Shown piece by piece: positions 35,901 through 47,706 of a stretch of 64,000 bases of DNA. Under the pieces are notes generated by a model. The model saw only the letters and a list, made by a program, of their open reading frames with translations, did no database searches and was not told the origin of the DNA. This DNA is from Jaapia argillacea MUCL 33604 (Eukaryota > Basidiomycota > Agaricomycetes > Jaapiales > Jaapiaceae). The DNA lies in contig KL197719.1 of NCBI GenBank assembly GCA_000697665.1, positions 629,968-693,967 of the forward strand, written 5' to 3'. Each line of letters starts with the position of its first letter. The stretch's first letter is position 1. Made by a program: the position numbers and the translations under genes.

Positions 35901-36130
35901 GCCGCAAATCGACGCTTATCGAGGCCAAGGATATGAATGCCGGTTCGGACTACGCTGCGTGGCTTGCTTCCGATCCAGGCGCGCGGTATGAGGTTGCATC
36001 GGGACACAGCACTCTTCCTCGCATGTCGGTCATATCCCGGAAGAACATCGAAGAGCTTGTAGAGCAGGATCCGGAGTTTGTCGCCTACAGATACCCATCT
36101 AGTGATCAGCGGTTGGATCTTCTTCGGTGA
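32931..36130 (+). CDS. Large conserved basidiomycete orphan protein
   Basis: No named domain is recognisable. The protein is about 1,000 residues in at least three exons (introns near 33957-34020 and 34739-34797). It starts MMATACSPPPLDHGRSHLSD (the second ATG is equally possible). It is mostly Ser/Pro-rich and disordered, with several ordered islands. One is EEVCVECAMRDQDMADVDV with a Cys-x2-Cys pair. Another is LTEYNLKIWLSI, followed after an intron by EPTARQQTVSQYVKSQRML and a charged helix, EEKEERERRRKEERRERSRA, that could be a coiled coil. A third is KKKKKGLARIWRIVTGA. The C terminus has RKSRFGLPSLFGRKSTL and ISRKNIEELVEQDPEFVAYR. The pattern suggests a cortical or scaffold protein with many phosphosites, but that is a guess from composition. 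Confidence 0.6.
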
Positions 36131-36469
36131 CACCTGGTTGCCAATGGGTCGCTTTTTCTTGTTCATCTATGCACATAGTTCGGAATACTCAATTGCATTG
36201 TTGCTCACAATCGTTTCTACTTTCCTCGCATCGCAATATTGACTATCTTGCAATCGGACTGCTGTCTTCGTCCCATACACTGCGCTCTATTCCCATGTTC
36301 CCGTCGGACCTACCTCTACTCTCATTTCTATCTGTAATATTTATCATTACACTTCCAAGGAGTTATGTATGCTTTCATCCACCCCCTTTCTTATGTGTCA
36401 TTGGGAGGTCAGTAATGATGCTTGGGACCGTCTATGATTGGAATACAGATGACCATACAGTATCTCGTC
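36131..36469. other. Convergent 3' spacer
   Basis: This is a T-rich 3' flank of the orphan gene facing the 3' end of Rrp12. I see nothing else in it. Confidence 0.35.
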
Positions 36470-39400
36470 TCACTTCTTGCTGGCAATGCCAATCCTCCCA
36501 GTACCATGACGGCCTTTCTTTTTGGCAGCCTGAGCCAAAGAAACATAGGCATATGGGTCAGGCCCTCCCTTTTTCTTGACATCACCAGCGGCCTTCTGTG
36601 ATACGAACAAACCATAGTCAGTTGGGTGAAGAAAGAGACGGCTCGATTGACATCCAATACCTTGGCTTTAAATTCATGACCAAGAGAAGCTTCAGTCTTG
36701 CGCTGCTTTTGACTTTTCTTACTGCCAGCAGGAGTTTCCGCATCTACCATCTCGACATCCGGTTCGACATCCTGTTGATCCCTCCTTCGCTTCTTGGTGT
36801 CTTTGTTGAATTTAACGCGGCCATTGGGGCCTCGCGTGAACCCGTCAACTGAGGTCATGCTTTCTCGATATGCCATACCGGCGATCTCGTCACCCCCGTC
36901 GAGATCAGAGTCGTCCTTCTCATCAATGATCATCTTTCCTGAATCATCCTCAGTCTTGAAACGGGCGGCATCTTGGCCAGGTTTACGTCTCTTGGATTGG
37001 TTGCCTAAGAAAGCGTGAGGGAACAGAAACAGACGCGGGATTGATACATACCTGTGACACGGGAAGCAACACCTTCCAACAGATCCATTGGCTCGTCTTG
37101 ATCGACCCGCAGACGAGCGCCATTTTTATTCTTCCCTCCCTGTCTCTGGACTCCTTGATCTTCTTCATCACTCGACTCTAGCTCGGATTCGCTTCCATAT
37201 AAAACATCTTCGAATGCGTCGCCTACGGCCGGGGTTGGATTGGGTGCCTACGTGAAAAATTTAGCTTCCTTACGGTAATTGAATGAAGGACCTACATCAT
37301 CGTCATCGTTCTCCACAGCCGTCGCCTTCTTTCTTTTTGCCCTGTCTTTTCTCTTCTTGATGTTCACAAGGACTTTGGCCGCGTCCTCCTCGCCCGCGCA
37401 CGCATAGACCTCTTCGAACCCAAATCGGCGAATCATTCGTTCGAAAATATGCCTGACCTTCAGCTTGAAATGGTTTTTGTGGTCATGTGACCAACCTAGC
37501 AGCGCCGGTACAATTTGCTTGAGCTGGGGTCGGAGAAGCTGAGCTGGGAGTGTGTGTATGGCCAGCTTGATGAAGCCAAGGGTAGATTTGACAATTTCGC
37601 GGTTGGCAGAGGAGAGGAACACCAGCAAAGTATTGAAAATCTCGAGGTGCATTTCTTGGGGTATAGTGTCTAACGATGTGGAGTCATTATTTGGTTGGAA
37701 ACCCAGAGAAATCAAAAGGTACCTTTGAATTCAAATACGAGCCTCGAGATCGCAGTGACAGTGGCGCTAATCATATGTGGTGTTGCTCCCGCGAGGCCTC
37801 CAGCAATCATGGTCACATATTCCACCACGCTAGCGACAACTACAACCCTCTGTGAGATCTGACCATGAGCGACGATTTTGATTGATGGGCATACCTTCGC
37901 CAGATCCATCCACATCCTCATCCATACCATCCACCATGTTTCGTTTGACGACGCCACCTTCACTCATCTTAACACCCATAGCCACGATCAAACTAAAGGC
38001 GGCATTTCGAGCCTTCTCTGAGGGTTCCTTCGTGCCCAAGACGGCTTCGGGGATAAGCGATGGTAGGATATGCAATGAGGAAGATGAAATGCGAGACACC
38101 ACTGTAGAAAGGAGGGCGAAACGATCCTAAGAAGGAATAGTTGAGACGATGGATCGGATACATGGATAGATGACGGACCTTTTTGGCAGCAGCGCTGAGC
38201 CTATCCGCGACTTCACCCAACTGTCGTAAAACCTGCTCTGGGTCCACTTGTGCCTTGCCACTTGAGATCAACTTGGTGACTATCTTATATCCACGCTTTT
38301 GCACCCCGTTATCTTTACTTCCGAGGACGTCTGGTGACAGGCAGAAGTCACAGAGCACGGTGCTGTCCGCCTGGGATAGATATGGTAGAAGGAGAGTGAG
38401 AAGGTCTTGTGTGGTAGCTGTGACACTGGCAGAATCGTCTCCCATGGGATTCCCGGCGGGACGGTTTCGGGACTTGGCTAAATGCTGCTTGAAAAGATCG
38501 AAAACCTTCGCGTAGGCCTTCGTAACCTCCTGATGAACGATTTCGATCAGATCTTGTACATTCTCACAATGAGAACTTCATACTGTTTCACCAGCCAGAG
38601 CTGCCCATGCACTGATGACATCACCAACTGCACCTTTCTCGTCTCGTTCAGCGCTCCCAAACAGGTTGAAGAGAACAGGCAGCCAAGACTCTGCTTGATT
38701 CCTCAAGAAAGCCACGTTCTGCCTTGCGGCATCCTCGGAAATGGCATCGACACGAGCAGCGGCGGGGAGTTTGGCATTGGCTTCGGCGTCACCCGGGGAG
38801 GCGAGAGCTACGTTGGAGTCAACGATCACCTTAAGAGCCTTGAGGACGGGAGGTCGAAGTTCTGACTGAGTATATACCACTTGAGACAGCAGTTGTGAGA
38901 ATTGCGGCGTCAGCGACTGCCGGCGAAAGTTCGTGAGCTTTCATCAATTGCTCAGGGAAACTACTTACTTCCTTCAGATCAATAGTACCATAGCAATAAC
39001 CAACAAGCCCGCCCCAAACTTGACTAACGAGAACACTCCAAACCTTAGCTTCTGCCTGTCTTCCTCCACTGGCGGCGATTTGTTGGAGGTCAAACATTCG
39101 TTCACTGAGGGGTACGAAGAAAGAGATAAAGTGGGATAGAGGCGATGGGTGTGGGTTCGGGAGGAGGGGTAGCAAGAAGGCCCGAGGGTCAAGGTTGGCT
39201 TGACTGGGAAGGTATGATAGTGAGCCTCTGCATAGGGATCAAAGGAGTTGGCTTACCGCTCCTCAGGTAAAAGGTTGAGCGGAAGTACGCGGAGTATTAC
39301 TTGTGGACCTAGACAACTCATAGCAACTGCTAAAGTCGCATCTGCAGCCTCCTTGAACTCAAATCCCTTTTGTATCCTCAATTCGGCCACCTTCGTAATC

Positions 39401-40806
39401 AAAGGTAGTAGAAGGGTTTCTGCAGCCGTAGGGGAGTTTCTTGTTGCGCCAGGGCGATATCGTAAGTTCTTGATGAGAGTCGAAACGACAGAGAGTAACT
39501 CAGGGATTGCCCGAGCAAATGCGACGGAATCGAGGGCCTTATTCGTCTGGACTACGATTTTCCCTATAACTGATTTGGGCTCCCCAGTACGGGAGGCTTC
39601 AAGAATGGCGGCCTTGATTAGGTCTTCACCAAAACATCTGCCGAGGAGATCCACACTCTGGACAGCTGCTTTCTTCGTCGCCGGGTCGCTCGATTCCAGA
39701 AATCCCCAAATTACTTTCCATGTTCTGCTAACCTCTGATGCGCAGGCTTTAGGATCTGTTGCGCTATAAGCCAACATCGCATTTCCTACTACCAAAACCC
39801 AGGAGGGAGCAAGTGTCGCGTCGGAGGTGGAGGGAGGGGACGAAAGGATAACGGCCAGAATTTCGGATGTCTGTGAGGAGGAAATGGGTGTATTCAAAGT
39901 CTCTGTATCTGTCGACGATGACAGATTGGATGAAAAGATGTCGGAAAGGATGGAATACGAGGCATTTGAAAGGTAAGGATTGCCAAACCGGGGAAGAGAG
40001 AGAAGACTCGACGCGACGGATGGGAGAGTCTGGGGGCGTGGTCAGACAAGATGATTTAGAGCGATCTATAGGAAACAGCTCACAGAAGGCGGTAACTTCT
40101 GCAGTATAGGACGGAGAAAGGCAAGGAGATGGATAGCCGTCTCCGTAAAGTCTGTCTCGCTCTTCTTCCCCTTGAATTTATGGGGTGCACCTGAGTTGAC
40201 CTCTCCTAGAGCAGACTGGACCCATTCCGCGACGCGATCGACGTAAGGATGTCTTGCGAGGGGTATGGGAGGGGCCTGGATGACATCTCTGATAACCTCT
40301 GCCGCCTTTTTACGGACCTTTGGCCGTGGATCTAAACAGAGTTGGAGGATGGATGCAAAGGATTGTCGGATACCTGGGACCTCGAGCTGAGATCGATCTA
40401 AGGCTAGCAAGACTGTGCCAAAAATCGACAATTGTGATCGCAGCGCCGGTGGGTGTGGGCCCAGAGCCGGAAAGAGGGGCGTAATGAGGGAAAGCAAGGT
40501 ATTCAGATTGGTTCGAATAACGACTGGTGGCACAAATGGTATGACCAGGGCCAGTAGGTAGAGTTCAGCAGGCAGAACATCACCCTCCTGAAGTGAAAGC
40601 CCTGTGCTGCGCTCTTTCTGCAAGGTTCCATCCAGTGTAGTCAAGAGGGCTGCAAAATATGCTGTCGGCGACCGATCTGTATTTCGTTCATCGAATGTGG
40701 ACTCCAGAGCCAAGAGCAGCTGAGCAGGAGCTTTCTGATGGGCCAACGAGGAATTGCGGTGAGGCCTTATTTTTCCCAAGGCTTCATCCAAACTTGAGCT
40801 CGACAT
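36470..40806 (-). CDS. Rrp12-like ribosome biogenesis factor (HEAT-repeat)
   Basis: Rrp12 is a HEAT-repeat protein needed for maturation and nuclear export of pre-40S and pre-60S particles. From ATG 40806 the start is MSSSSLDEALGKIRPHRNSS, which matches the family opening (an upstream extension would need a GTG start). It continues with LAHQKAPAQLLLALESTF, helical repeats such as SFASILQLCLDPRPKVRKKA and, much later, ILRVLPLNLLPEER. A distal block reads LKQIVPALLGWSHDHKNHFK and LKVRHIFERMIRRFGFEEV. The C terminus is basic with acidic patches (KKRKDRAKRKK, NKDTKKRRRDQQ) and ends KKGRHGTGRIGIASKK with a stop at 36470, typical of the family. About ten short introns are needed. The start lies only 173 bases from the divergent acyltransferase. 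Well supported overall; exon edges are approximate. Confidence 0.88.
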
Positions 40807-40979
40807 TATCGTAGAGTTCCCGATTGTATAGACAGCAGAGTATCGGGGAATCGACAAGATGTATTGTGCCTGCAGGCTGCTCAAACCAGACTTGGAGGTC
40901 CTAAATTTTGAGTTTTCAGAATTCACACGACTTTCTTCAGCTGCTCCGTCCCACGTGGACACCCTCCGGACTCACTGAG

Positions 40980-43149
40980 ATGTCATCCGGACAAAACAAG
41001 TTCTCTCCTATCCTCCTCGTTGAGTACGTTTGAGAACTCATGCCTGGAGGTACTCCTACGCCTTGGTCGTATTTTTTCATCCGGTACTATTGAATCCCCT
41101 CACAACTTGTACACCCTGATCCTCATCTCTTGCTCTTAGGCTCCTGTTCCAGTTTGTCCTCAAGATTTTCTACGGCACGATTGTCGTAGAGAATGTCGAC
41201 CTTATTCCGGAGACGGGGGAACCATGGTTGGTGTTCTGGCCCGCAGTTATGTCCGTCGGTTAACTGGGCGACCTTAGCATTGTCTGCGCAAACCACAGCA
41301 ATTCCTTGACAGATGCCTTGTAAGTGGGTCCTTGAAACCACCCTGCCCGTCTTCACAAAAATTATAGGCTCCTCGTCACTGCCATTCCGTCGAGGGTGAG
41401 CCTGCCTGCCTTCTATTGATACCATAGAGTCATGTCTCAACCATCTCCAAACGTAGAGGCGAAATATGCTGCGGTTGACTGCGAAATCGACGCAGTTTGG
41501 GAAGCGCACTTTCACCAGCTGGCTTATCGAGTCAGCTGGAACCGTCCCAATCAAGCGGCGGAAGGATTACAATAATGCACCCGTGGACAACAGCATCGTC
41601 ATGGGAAATCTCATGGAGGTAGTCCGTCGATGTGACCTTGCGTTTACATGTACCGACGCCTCTTGATATAGGCATTGGAGCTTGGCGATGCAGTATGCTT
41701 GTTCCCAGAAGGAGCAAGTCGGTATCACCCGAGCATAGCGCCAATGAAGACTGGAGGTTTGCCTTTCGTGCTGGAACCTGTCTGAACTGACTTTTCCTGA
41801 CATAACCTTCCCTAGTTGCTCGCATCGTTTCTGATGTACTTTCAAGGAATAAGGACAATCCGGACGTTGCGATATCTATTCTCACTTGTTCAATCACCTA
41901 CATGCACAGGCAGCACTTTCGTTCCGATGTCCTGGTTACTTTTCACCCACCAACAAGATTTACTCCCAAGGTAGGCATGCTTGTGTAGCAAAATATATTC
42001 CATCCGTCTGAAACTCACCCCAACTTCAGGATAATCCTGAACTTCTCGCCCCTGTCGAATTCGAGGAGATACGATTGATCACAGCTCGTATGCATCAGCA
42101 GATCTCGTCTGGGACCTTCGACTCTCCTTCATGGGACCTTATCCGTATTGCCAAACTATGCGCCAGGATGTACGCTCCCCTGGGAACGGGAATGAGTCTG
42201 GGGGATTACGTTCGAGTGGTGAGATCCTTCTTGGACGCTTTCAAGCTCAGTTTGACGGGGTTCGATGGGCGAAATGGGCGAACGTTAACTGGTAGCGATA
42301 CGGACAAGAGTGATCACAGGACGGAAGAGGAGGAAGAGTTGAAGAAGCTTCGTCAGGGTCTCAAAGTATTCAACATAATTTATAATTACGATTCGACGCT
42401 CAACACGGTTCTAGGCATACCAAGACGCACTTGTTCGGCTGGGAGTCAAAGACGACCGCATTCGTCGTCCTCTCCCCCGTTTAACCATCCTTCGGCGCAT
42501 TTTCATCCGTCTAACATGGTCCCTACTCTTGGTTTGCATCTCTTTGCCGGGTACGCTTGCATTCCATCCCCTCTGTTGTTGATATCCAACCGCAGTTCGT
42601 CCAGGACTCTTACTCTGGCTTCCCATCTTCGCGGCTACCTATATCGGCGTTCGCAACTTCACGAAAACTGGTCCGATTTGGGACACATGGGATGAAATTG
42701 CCCAATACAAACTCGTGTACGGACTCATTTCCGGCATATGCGTTTGGCTTGGTTGCATGCTTGTCACCTTCCCCATCGCCTTTCTCACAGCAGTCGTAGT
42801 ACCCGTCGTAATGTGGATGACGCTGAGGTGGATGGAAGACGCGATATCGTCATTCAGAGCATTCTCGGCCTTGGTCCGATTGTTCCTGGTGGGCACGACT
42901 ACACTACAGGAAATGGGTCACGTTAGGCAGGAACTGTACCAAGGGGTCATGAAGCTGGCTAAAGCTTTGGGTTTACCCAATGACCCTGAGGCGTACTTTG
43001 CGGAAAGTGGTGGAACGGAGAAAGGCAGAGTGAGGGGGAGTTGGGAAAGCAAAGCGAAGTATTTCTCGATCAGACGACGGCGTAAGAGGGACTGGAACGA
43101 AACTTTACGACTCTACGACAAGGTGGATTATCCAGAAGAGGGCCTCTAG
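40980..43149 (+). CDS. Glycerol-3-phosphate/DHAP acyltransferase, Gpt2/Sct1 type
   Basis: The enzyme makes lysophosphatidic acid, the first step of glycerolipid synthesis, in the ER and lipid droplets. The ATG at 40980 opens MSSGQNKFSPILLVE; the first intron is uncertain. The PlsC-type core is complete. It includes FVLKIFYGTIVVENVDLIPE, then CANHSNSLTDA (motif I, His-x5-Asp as in yeast Gpt2/Sct1) and TAKSTQFGKRTFTSWLIESA. It continues with GTVPIKRRKDYNN (motif II), VCLFPEGASRYHPSIAPMKT (motif III, Phe-Pro-Glu-Gly), and VEFEEIRLITARMHQQI. A Ser/charged linker (TDKSDHRTEEEEELKKL) follows. The C-terminal hydrophobic half has at least three membrane segments, one being GLISGICVWLGCMLVTFPIA. The end is RRRRKRDWNETLRLYDKVDY. 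The gene is head-to-head with Rrp12. The family call is strong. Confidence 0.87.
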
Positions 43150-43296
43150 GACCGTAGGTCATACACGATACAATTCTTGGGATACAATCAAAGTTACAGA
43201 TGATGGTCTTCGATGAAAAGGGGTAGCGTCCAAGGGGTATAGATGTCCTAGGCGCAATGTATATATGTTGGTAAGGATGACTGGCGGGCATTGCGA

Positions 43297-44172
43297 TCAT
43301 TCTCCTCGGATGGGTTGGTACGCTCTGTTCCCAGCGGCCCACTTATGACCTGCATCGGCAGATATGCCCGTCACAACGACCCCGCCCACAACAAAGAGGG
43401 AGGCGGCCCAGTCTACCACGTTCAGAACGTACGAAGTACCTGCGAAAGGGTAAATCCAGGTATTAACATAAGAGAGAGAAAGAAACCAACTGGGTCTTGC
43501 ATGCTTGAAACCAGGGTATTCCGACTTGTGGTAAACATCCGTGATGAGAGAGAAGGCAACAATCTGCAATCCGGCTAATGGCAGAAGAACGATCGTGATC
43601 AGCGGCACACAGACATGAACAACTATCAATACAACTCACCATGCAAGGCTACCAAGCTTGCCACTGCCCTCCAAATTCTCCTTCGCCTGGAATGGGTGCT
43701 GATCCCGAACAGGATCGCTACCAATGCGACAGAGGCGAATCCAACGCCGAGCTCTGTGACATATGTTGCACTCGTCCAAGCGATGCACATGTATCGGTTC
43801 TCCTCTTCACACCCATCTGCAACACGGGCGGGCCAAGGGCGACATTTATAGTCATTATACTCGATCTTGCCTCCGTCTGGACCTGGTATCGATACAATTT
43901 GCCGCTCGCAGCGTTCCATCAAGCCGTAACGAACAGTGACTTTGGTATACGGGAGGTCTGGGCCAGTCTCTACAAGCCTTGGATCTCACCGTGAGCAAGT
44001 GGGGCGACTGAAGTGACCAGTTTACCTACCAGTCCGGGTAGTGCGCGGATATGACATTCTAAGGAACTACCAGATGAGCTCACTACATGGAAGCACCTCC
44101 AGGAAAAGGACCCACGAGGGTAAGGAGGATGGCTACCGCAAAAAAGGAAATGAGATAGGATGACTTCCTCAT
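43297..44172 (-). CDS. SUR7/PalI-like four-helix membrane protein
   Basis: The ATG at 44172 starts MRKSSYLISFFAVAILLTLV, a signal-anchor or first membrane helix. After splicing come ECHIRALPGLVG and VTVRYGLMERCERQIVSIPG. The loop has several Cys (YNDYKCRPWPARVADGCEEE) and then YMCIAWTSATYVTELGVGFA, entering helix 2. Helix 3 is roughly VASLVALHAGLQIVAFSLI and helix 4 is WAASLFVVGGVVVTGIS. The tail is short (NRAYQPIRGE). Four helices with a Cys-rich first extracellular loop and a YGLxxxC motif suit the fungal SUR7/PalI group, which works at eisosomes or in pH sensing. Which branch is uncertain. The gene is convergent with the acyltransferase. Confidence 0.6.
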
Positions 44173-44335
44173 CGTATGGTTGGTGTTTCAAGACGGGGAT
44201 GATTATTGTGAGTAGAGTTGGAGGCCTTGTAAGCGTTATGCATCCCTACGCCTGAGGATAATGATGTCATCGTTCCTTATAGTTCCCACATGATGCGTAA
44301 ACATGTCATATACCTTCCTTCCTCACTGACTTCCG

Positions 44336-44416
44336 GTCCCTGTCGATTAGTGGTTAAATCATCACGTTGTGGTTTATGCATCCGTGAAGCCCGAGGTTCG
44401 AATCCTCGTCGGGACA
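44336..44416 (+). tRNA. tRNA-His (GUG) with a 9-base intron
   Basis: The D stem is GATT/AATC and the anticodon stem TCACG/CGTGA. The loop carries TTGTGG, with an intron of about 9 bases (TTTATGCAT) before the last loop base. The T arm is CGAGG-TTCGAAT-CCTCG. The acceptor stem pairs except for one U-C mismatch at 6:67 and a G-U pair at 7:66. The anticodon GTG reads His. A and B boxes are intact. Confidence 0.85.
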
Positions 44417-44650
44417 CCTTCCGATACATGGCGGTTCGAACCCGCTCAGGACCATTTTTTGCACGATTTTTGTACGGCTTTGCACTCTTGATCTTGCCTT
44501 CATCGGCGCCTTGATGTATTGAGTGTTGAACGTTTATGAACAGAAGAGCACATCAGTCCGTTAAGTTTTTTCCACACAGATGTCCTTTACCAATGCATGT
44601 ACAGGGAAATAGTACCGTGGACATAACAAAGTGAATCAGATGGGAGGGAA

Positions 44651-47183
44651 TCAAACTACACCTTGAACCACTTGAGGGTATGTCTCTGCAATCAGCTGTG
44701 GGGTATGGAACATCAGTGGATTGTCAAATGCGGGAACAAGGTCGAGCTCACAGCAAACAGTTCCGGAGCTCTTGCCTGCAAAACTTGAGGATCTTCTCCG
44801 AGGCCGACAAAACTGACGTGATAAAGTTAGCTGAGAACCTCCCAGCTTGAGGACAGAATGAGACATACATGGTGGAAACACCGGCCTCGATAGCAGAAGA
44901 CAACGTTAGCACTAGGTTGAAATGTTATTATGGCCACTTCCACAACGAGGCAACAATAAGTACTCACTACACTGGGCTCCGATCACAAAGGCAAAGAGGA
45001 TGACTGGTGCGGTATACTGGCCGTTGTCATTATACGAGGGATGGGTGTCTGTAACGGAAGCGAAATTGCGATCGAGCGTTTTAGCTGTCCGTGGCAATGA
45101 CAGGGAAAAGATGACCTACACCGCAAGTATAGGTAAGCGAAGAGAGATGAGAGCATCCCGATCGCGTACGCTCCCCATGTCAGGGCTTTTCGAAATGTCA
45201 GAACATCGGATATGGGGGTACGAAGGAGTACTCACTCATGCCAACCAACTGATCATTCACCAGAGCATCAATGCCTATGTATACCATGAGATACAGCTAG
45301 AAGCGGCATGGAGATGGGGCACTGACCCCGATCGAGGAACAATCGCCAAGTGTCTTGAGCGGCTTCAAGGTAAGTCTTGCCGTACAATGCTGGAATCGAG
45401 TCGTTCACTGAAACATTCTCAGTAGAGGGTAAGGATAGATCCTACCGATTTCAATGTACGCGTAGCTGTGAATGACGCTGAGTAACTATTCATGAACTCG
45501 GAGTCGGAAACTTACCGATTGAAGTATTGTACCAAGGATTCGATGCAACCGATACAACACTCGGCAATACAAGCCAGGATAGCCTCAACGGCTGCAAGAA
45601 CGGGAAGCTATTAGGATCTTGCTAGAGCGGGAATTATAATGAAAGGCCCACGATTGCCGTCAGCACTGGCATTGTTCCTCGCAGCCTGGAGGAGCAACCT
45701 AATGAGTTCCAGTATTGTCACGATCAGTGACCCAAAGGCGATAGAACCGAGCGAGAGTGTCGAGGCTCGAACAAACGCGGTCGTTGTAGGATGCTTGGGC
45801 TGACGAGTGATTCGTGGGTCAACAGGAATCTTGTGGAAGATAAGAATCGATCGTTACCATCAAGCCTTGATCCCGAGGCCCGAAGTAGTACCAACCTGGC
45901 CAAAACTATCAGCAGCGGATGCAGAATAGGGGACACCACTAACAGCCATAAGGACCGCCAGCCATGGTAGCCAGAGCAACGTTGCCGACAACTTGAGATG
46001 TCCAGAGGTACGAGAACGTCTCAAAGAAAATCAAGCCAGCAACTTTGCCAGACGAACAGGAGGAGCCAGAACTGCATGCTATGATAGCAAGATTAGGGGA
46101 CCTCATCGCGAGAAGAACGGGGGTGACAAACAAGGGTTTCCTGGGGTCCACTTGGTATAACTGGCAAGATTCTGTCAATATTCTGTCGCGATAGGATCAG
46201 GGATAACATACGTCGCAATGGCGGTGAAAGTGAACCAACTAGGCATCAGGAAATCAGCAAGGTTTCAGGTGATCGCGAGAAGGAATGACCCACACGCTGA
46301 GGCCAGCTTGAAGAAACAGGGCAGTGAAAGCAACTACGTAAACACTCTTGTGATGCTTCGCCACGTCCATCACGACTTGCAGTAGTAGTGATGCGAGAGG
46401 TATCCGCGACCTATAACCCCAGTAGGCCAAGATGGAGATAATTGCTATGACCGTGAAAATAATAGCTCCAGCTATAGAGGATGATGAGTTACTTTGGACC
46501 CTCGCCAAATGGTTGGATACGCACAGTAGTATTTCGTTATCCAATAGTAAGCGCATATCGCCACGTTGAGGAGGATAGATAGGATGAGGGTAATGTGCAT
46601 GATCATTCTCGTAAAGGCGCGTGTCAGGATGAGATAGATAGTCGAAAGCAGCAGGGCTCCAGCGGTGACGAATAGGAGGAGATAAACAGTGTGTCTGTGA
46701 ACATGGTGGAATCAGTCTGGGTCGGGACGGTGTTTGGTTTCTTCGAGGAACTGACGAGTTCAGAGTGACAGAGGTCCCAGTCGAGTTGCCAAGGCCACCA
46801 CCAAGGCCACCTTGCGAAACCCACTCAGACAAGACGATTCCAGACAAAACACAGAAGCCAGCGAACTATATATGCCAGACTCGAGTTGAGAATTGTCGTG
46901 GGTACTCGTTGTGGACAATACTCACCTGAAGGATGAAGAAAATAAGGAATATCGGATCATTGATTCTCGTCTTGGGCTTGAACCGATCACCTTCGTAGGG
47001 AGATTTCTCGCCATAGCTAGCGGCATTCCCATAGCTGGCTCCATTCCCATAGCCTTGACCGTAAGCTCGGGGAGGTTGGTTCGGGGCATAAGGCGCAGAA
47101 GGGCCAGGTGCATATACAGGTGCATATCCGGCTCCCGTTTGCCCATTTCCCCACTGCTGAGGTTCTTGTTTCCACTGCGACAT
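44651..47183 (-). CDS. Pns1/choline-transporter-like (CTL) membrane protein
   Basis: CTL proteins are plasma-membrane proteins with about ten helices, and their transport role in fungi is still unclear. From ATG 47183 a Gly/Tyr/Pro-rich cytoplasmic N terminus (MSQWKQEPQQWGNGQTGAGY) leads to RFKPKTRINDPIFLIFFILQ. Splicing then gives FAGFCVLSGIVLSEWVSQGG, the family's first helix and conserved loop. Later segments include AGAIIFTVIAIISILAYWGY, RSRIPLASLLLQVVMDVAKH and HKSVYVVAFTALFLQAGLSV. They continue with FFETFSYLWTSQVVGNVALA, CWYYFGPRD, and FVRASTLSLGSIAFGSLIVT. A Cys-rich block, ILACIAECCIGCIESLVQY, is followed by FNRYAYIEIALYGKTYLEAA. The C terminus ends AETYPQVVQGVV. Many short introns split the helices. 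The assignment rests on the RINDP and ARYFNRYAY-type motifs. Confidence 0.86.
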
Positions 47184-47706
47184 CGAGATTCAACGGCCTG
47201 GCTGAACTTTCGATTCAAGGGATGCGTCTGAGTGGGAGGTGTAAGTAGAGATAGAGTGTCAGCGGCAACTGCCACGCCTGCAGAGGCTGGTTTGTTGAAA
47301 AGACGCTCAAGGGCCGCGACTCGCGATTGGGCTTCAACGCTAGTACTCAGCTCGGCGGTTGGGCGATGAATTTATCACAGCCATCGGACGATGGAAGGTT
47401 GATGCATCATGCATCATGGAAGGCCAGCACGCTACCAACAGCCATCCTACTGTGATCATCGTTTAGCAGCTCGACACGTAACTTTTCTCACAAAGACGTG
47501 AATAGTTTGTTTTTAGTTTGCAAGGCTACAAGCTTCTCCGATTACTATCGTACTATGTGTATCCACGAGCCTACTGGAATAAGTTGGAGACAGGCGCAGA
47601 ATGGAACAAGAACGGAATGCAGAACATCGGGGGAAAGAGTTGGAGATGAGGGGGAAACGCTGGCGGGTTGGTGGTCGATGCTTTGAAGAATGAACGCGTG
47701 ATACCG
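47184..47706. other. Intergenic, Pns1 promoter
   Basis: This is the promoter side of Pns1 and the 3' side of the phosphatase gene. A short ATGCATC direct repeat occurs at about 47403-47420. I see no gene. Confidence 0.35.

Noticed and set aside
41123-41554. 143-codon minus-strand frame
   Set aside because: It is opposite the acyltransferase exons with motif I and is a shadow of them.
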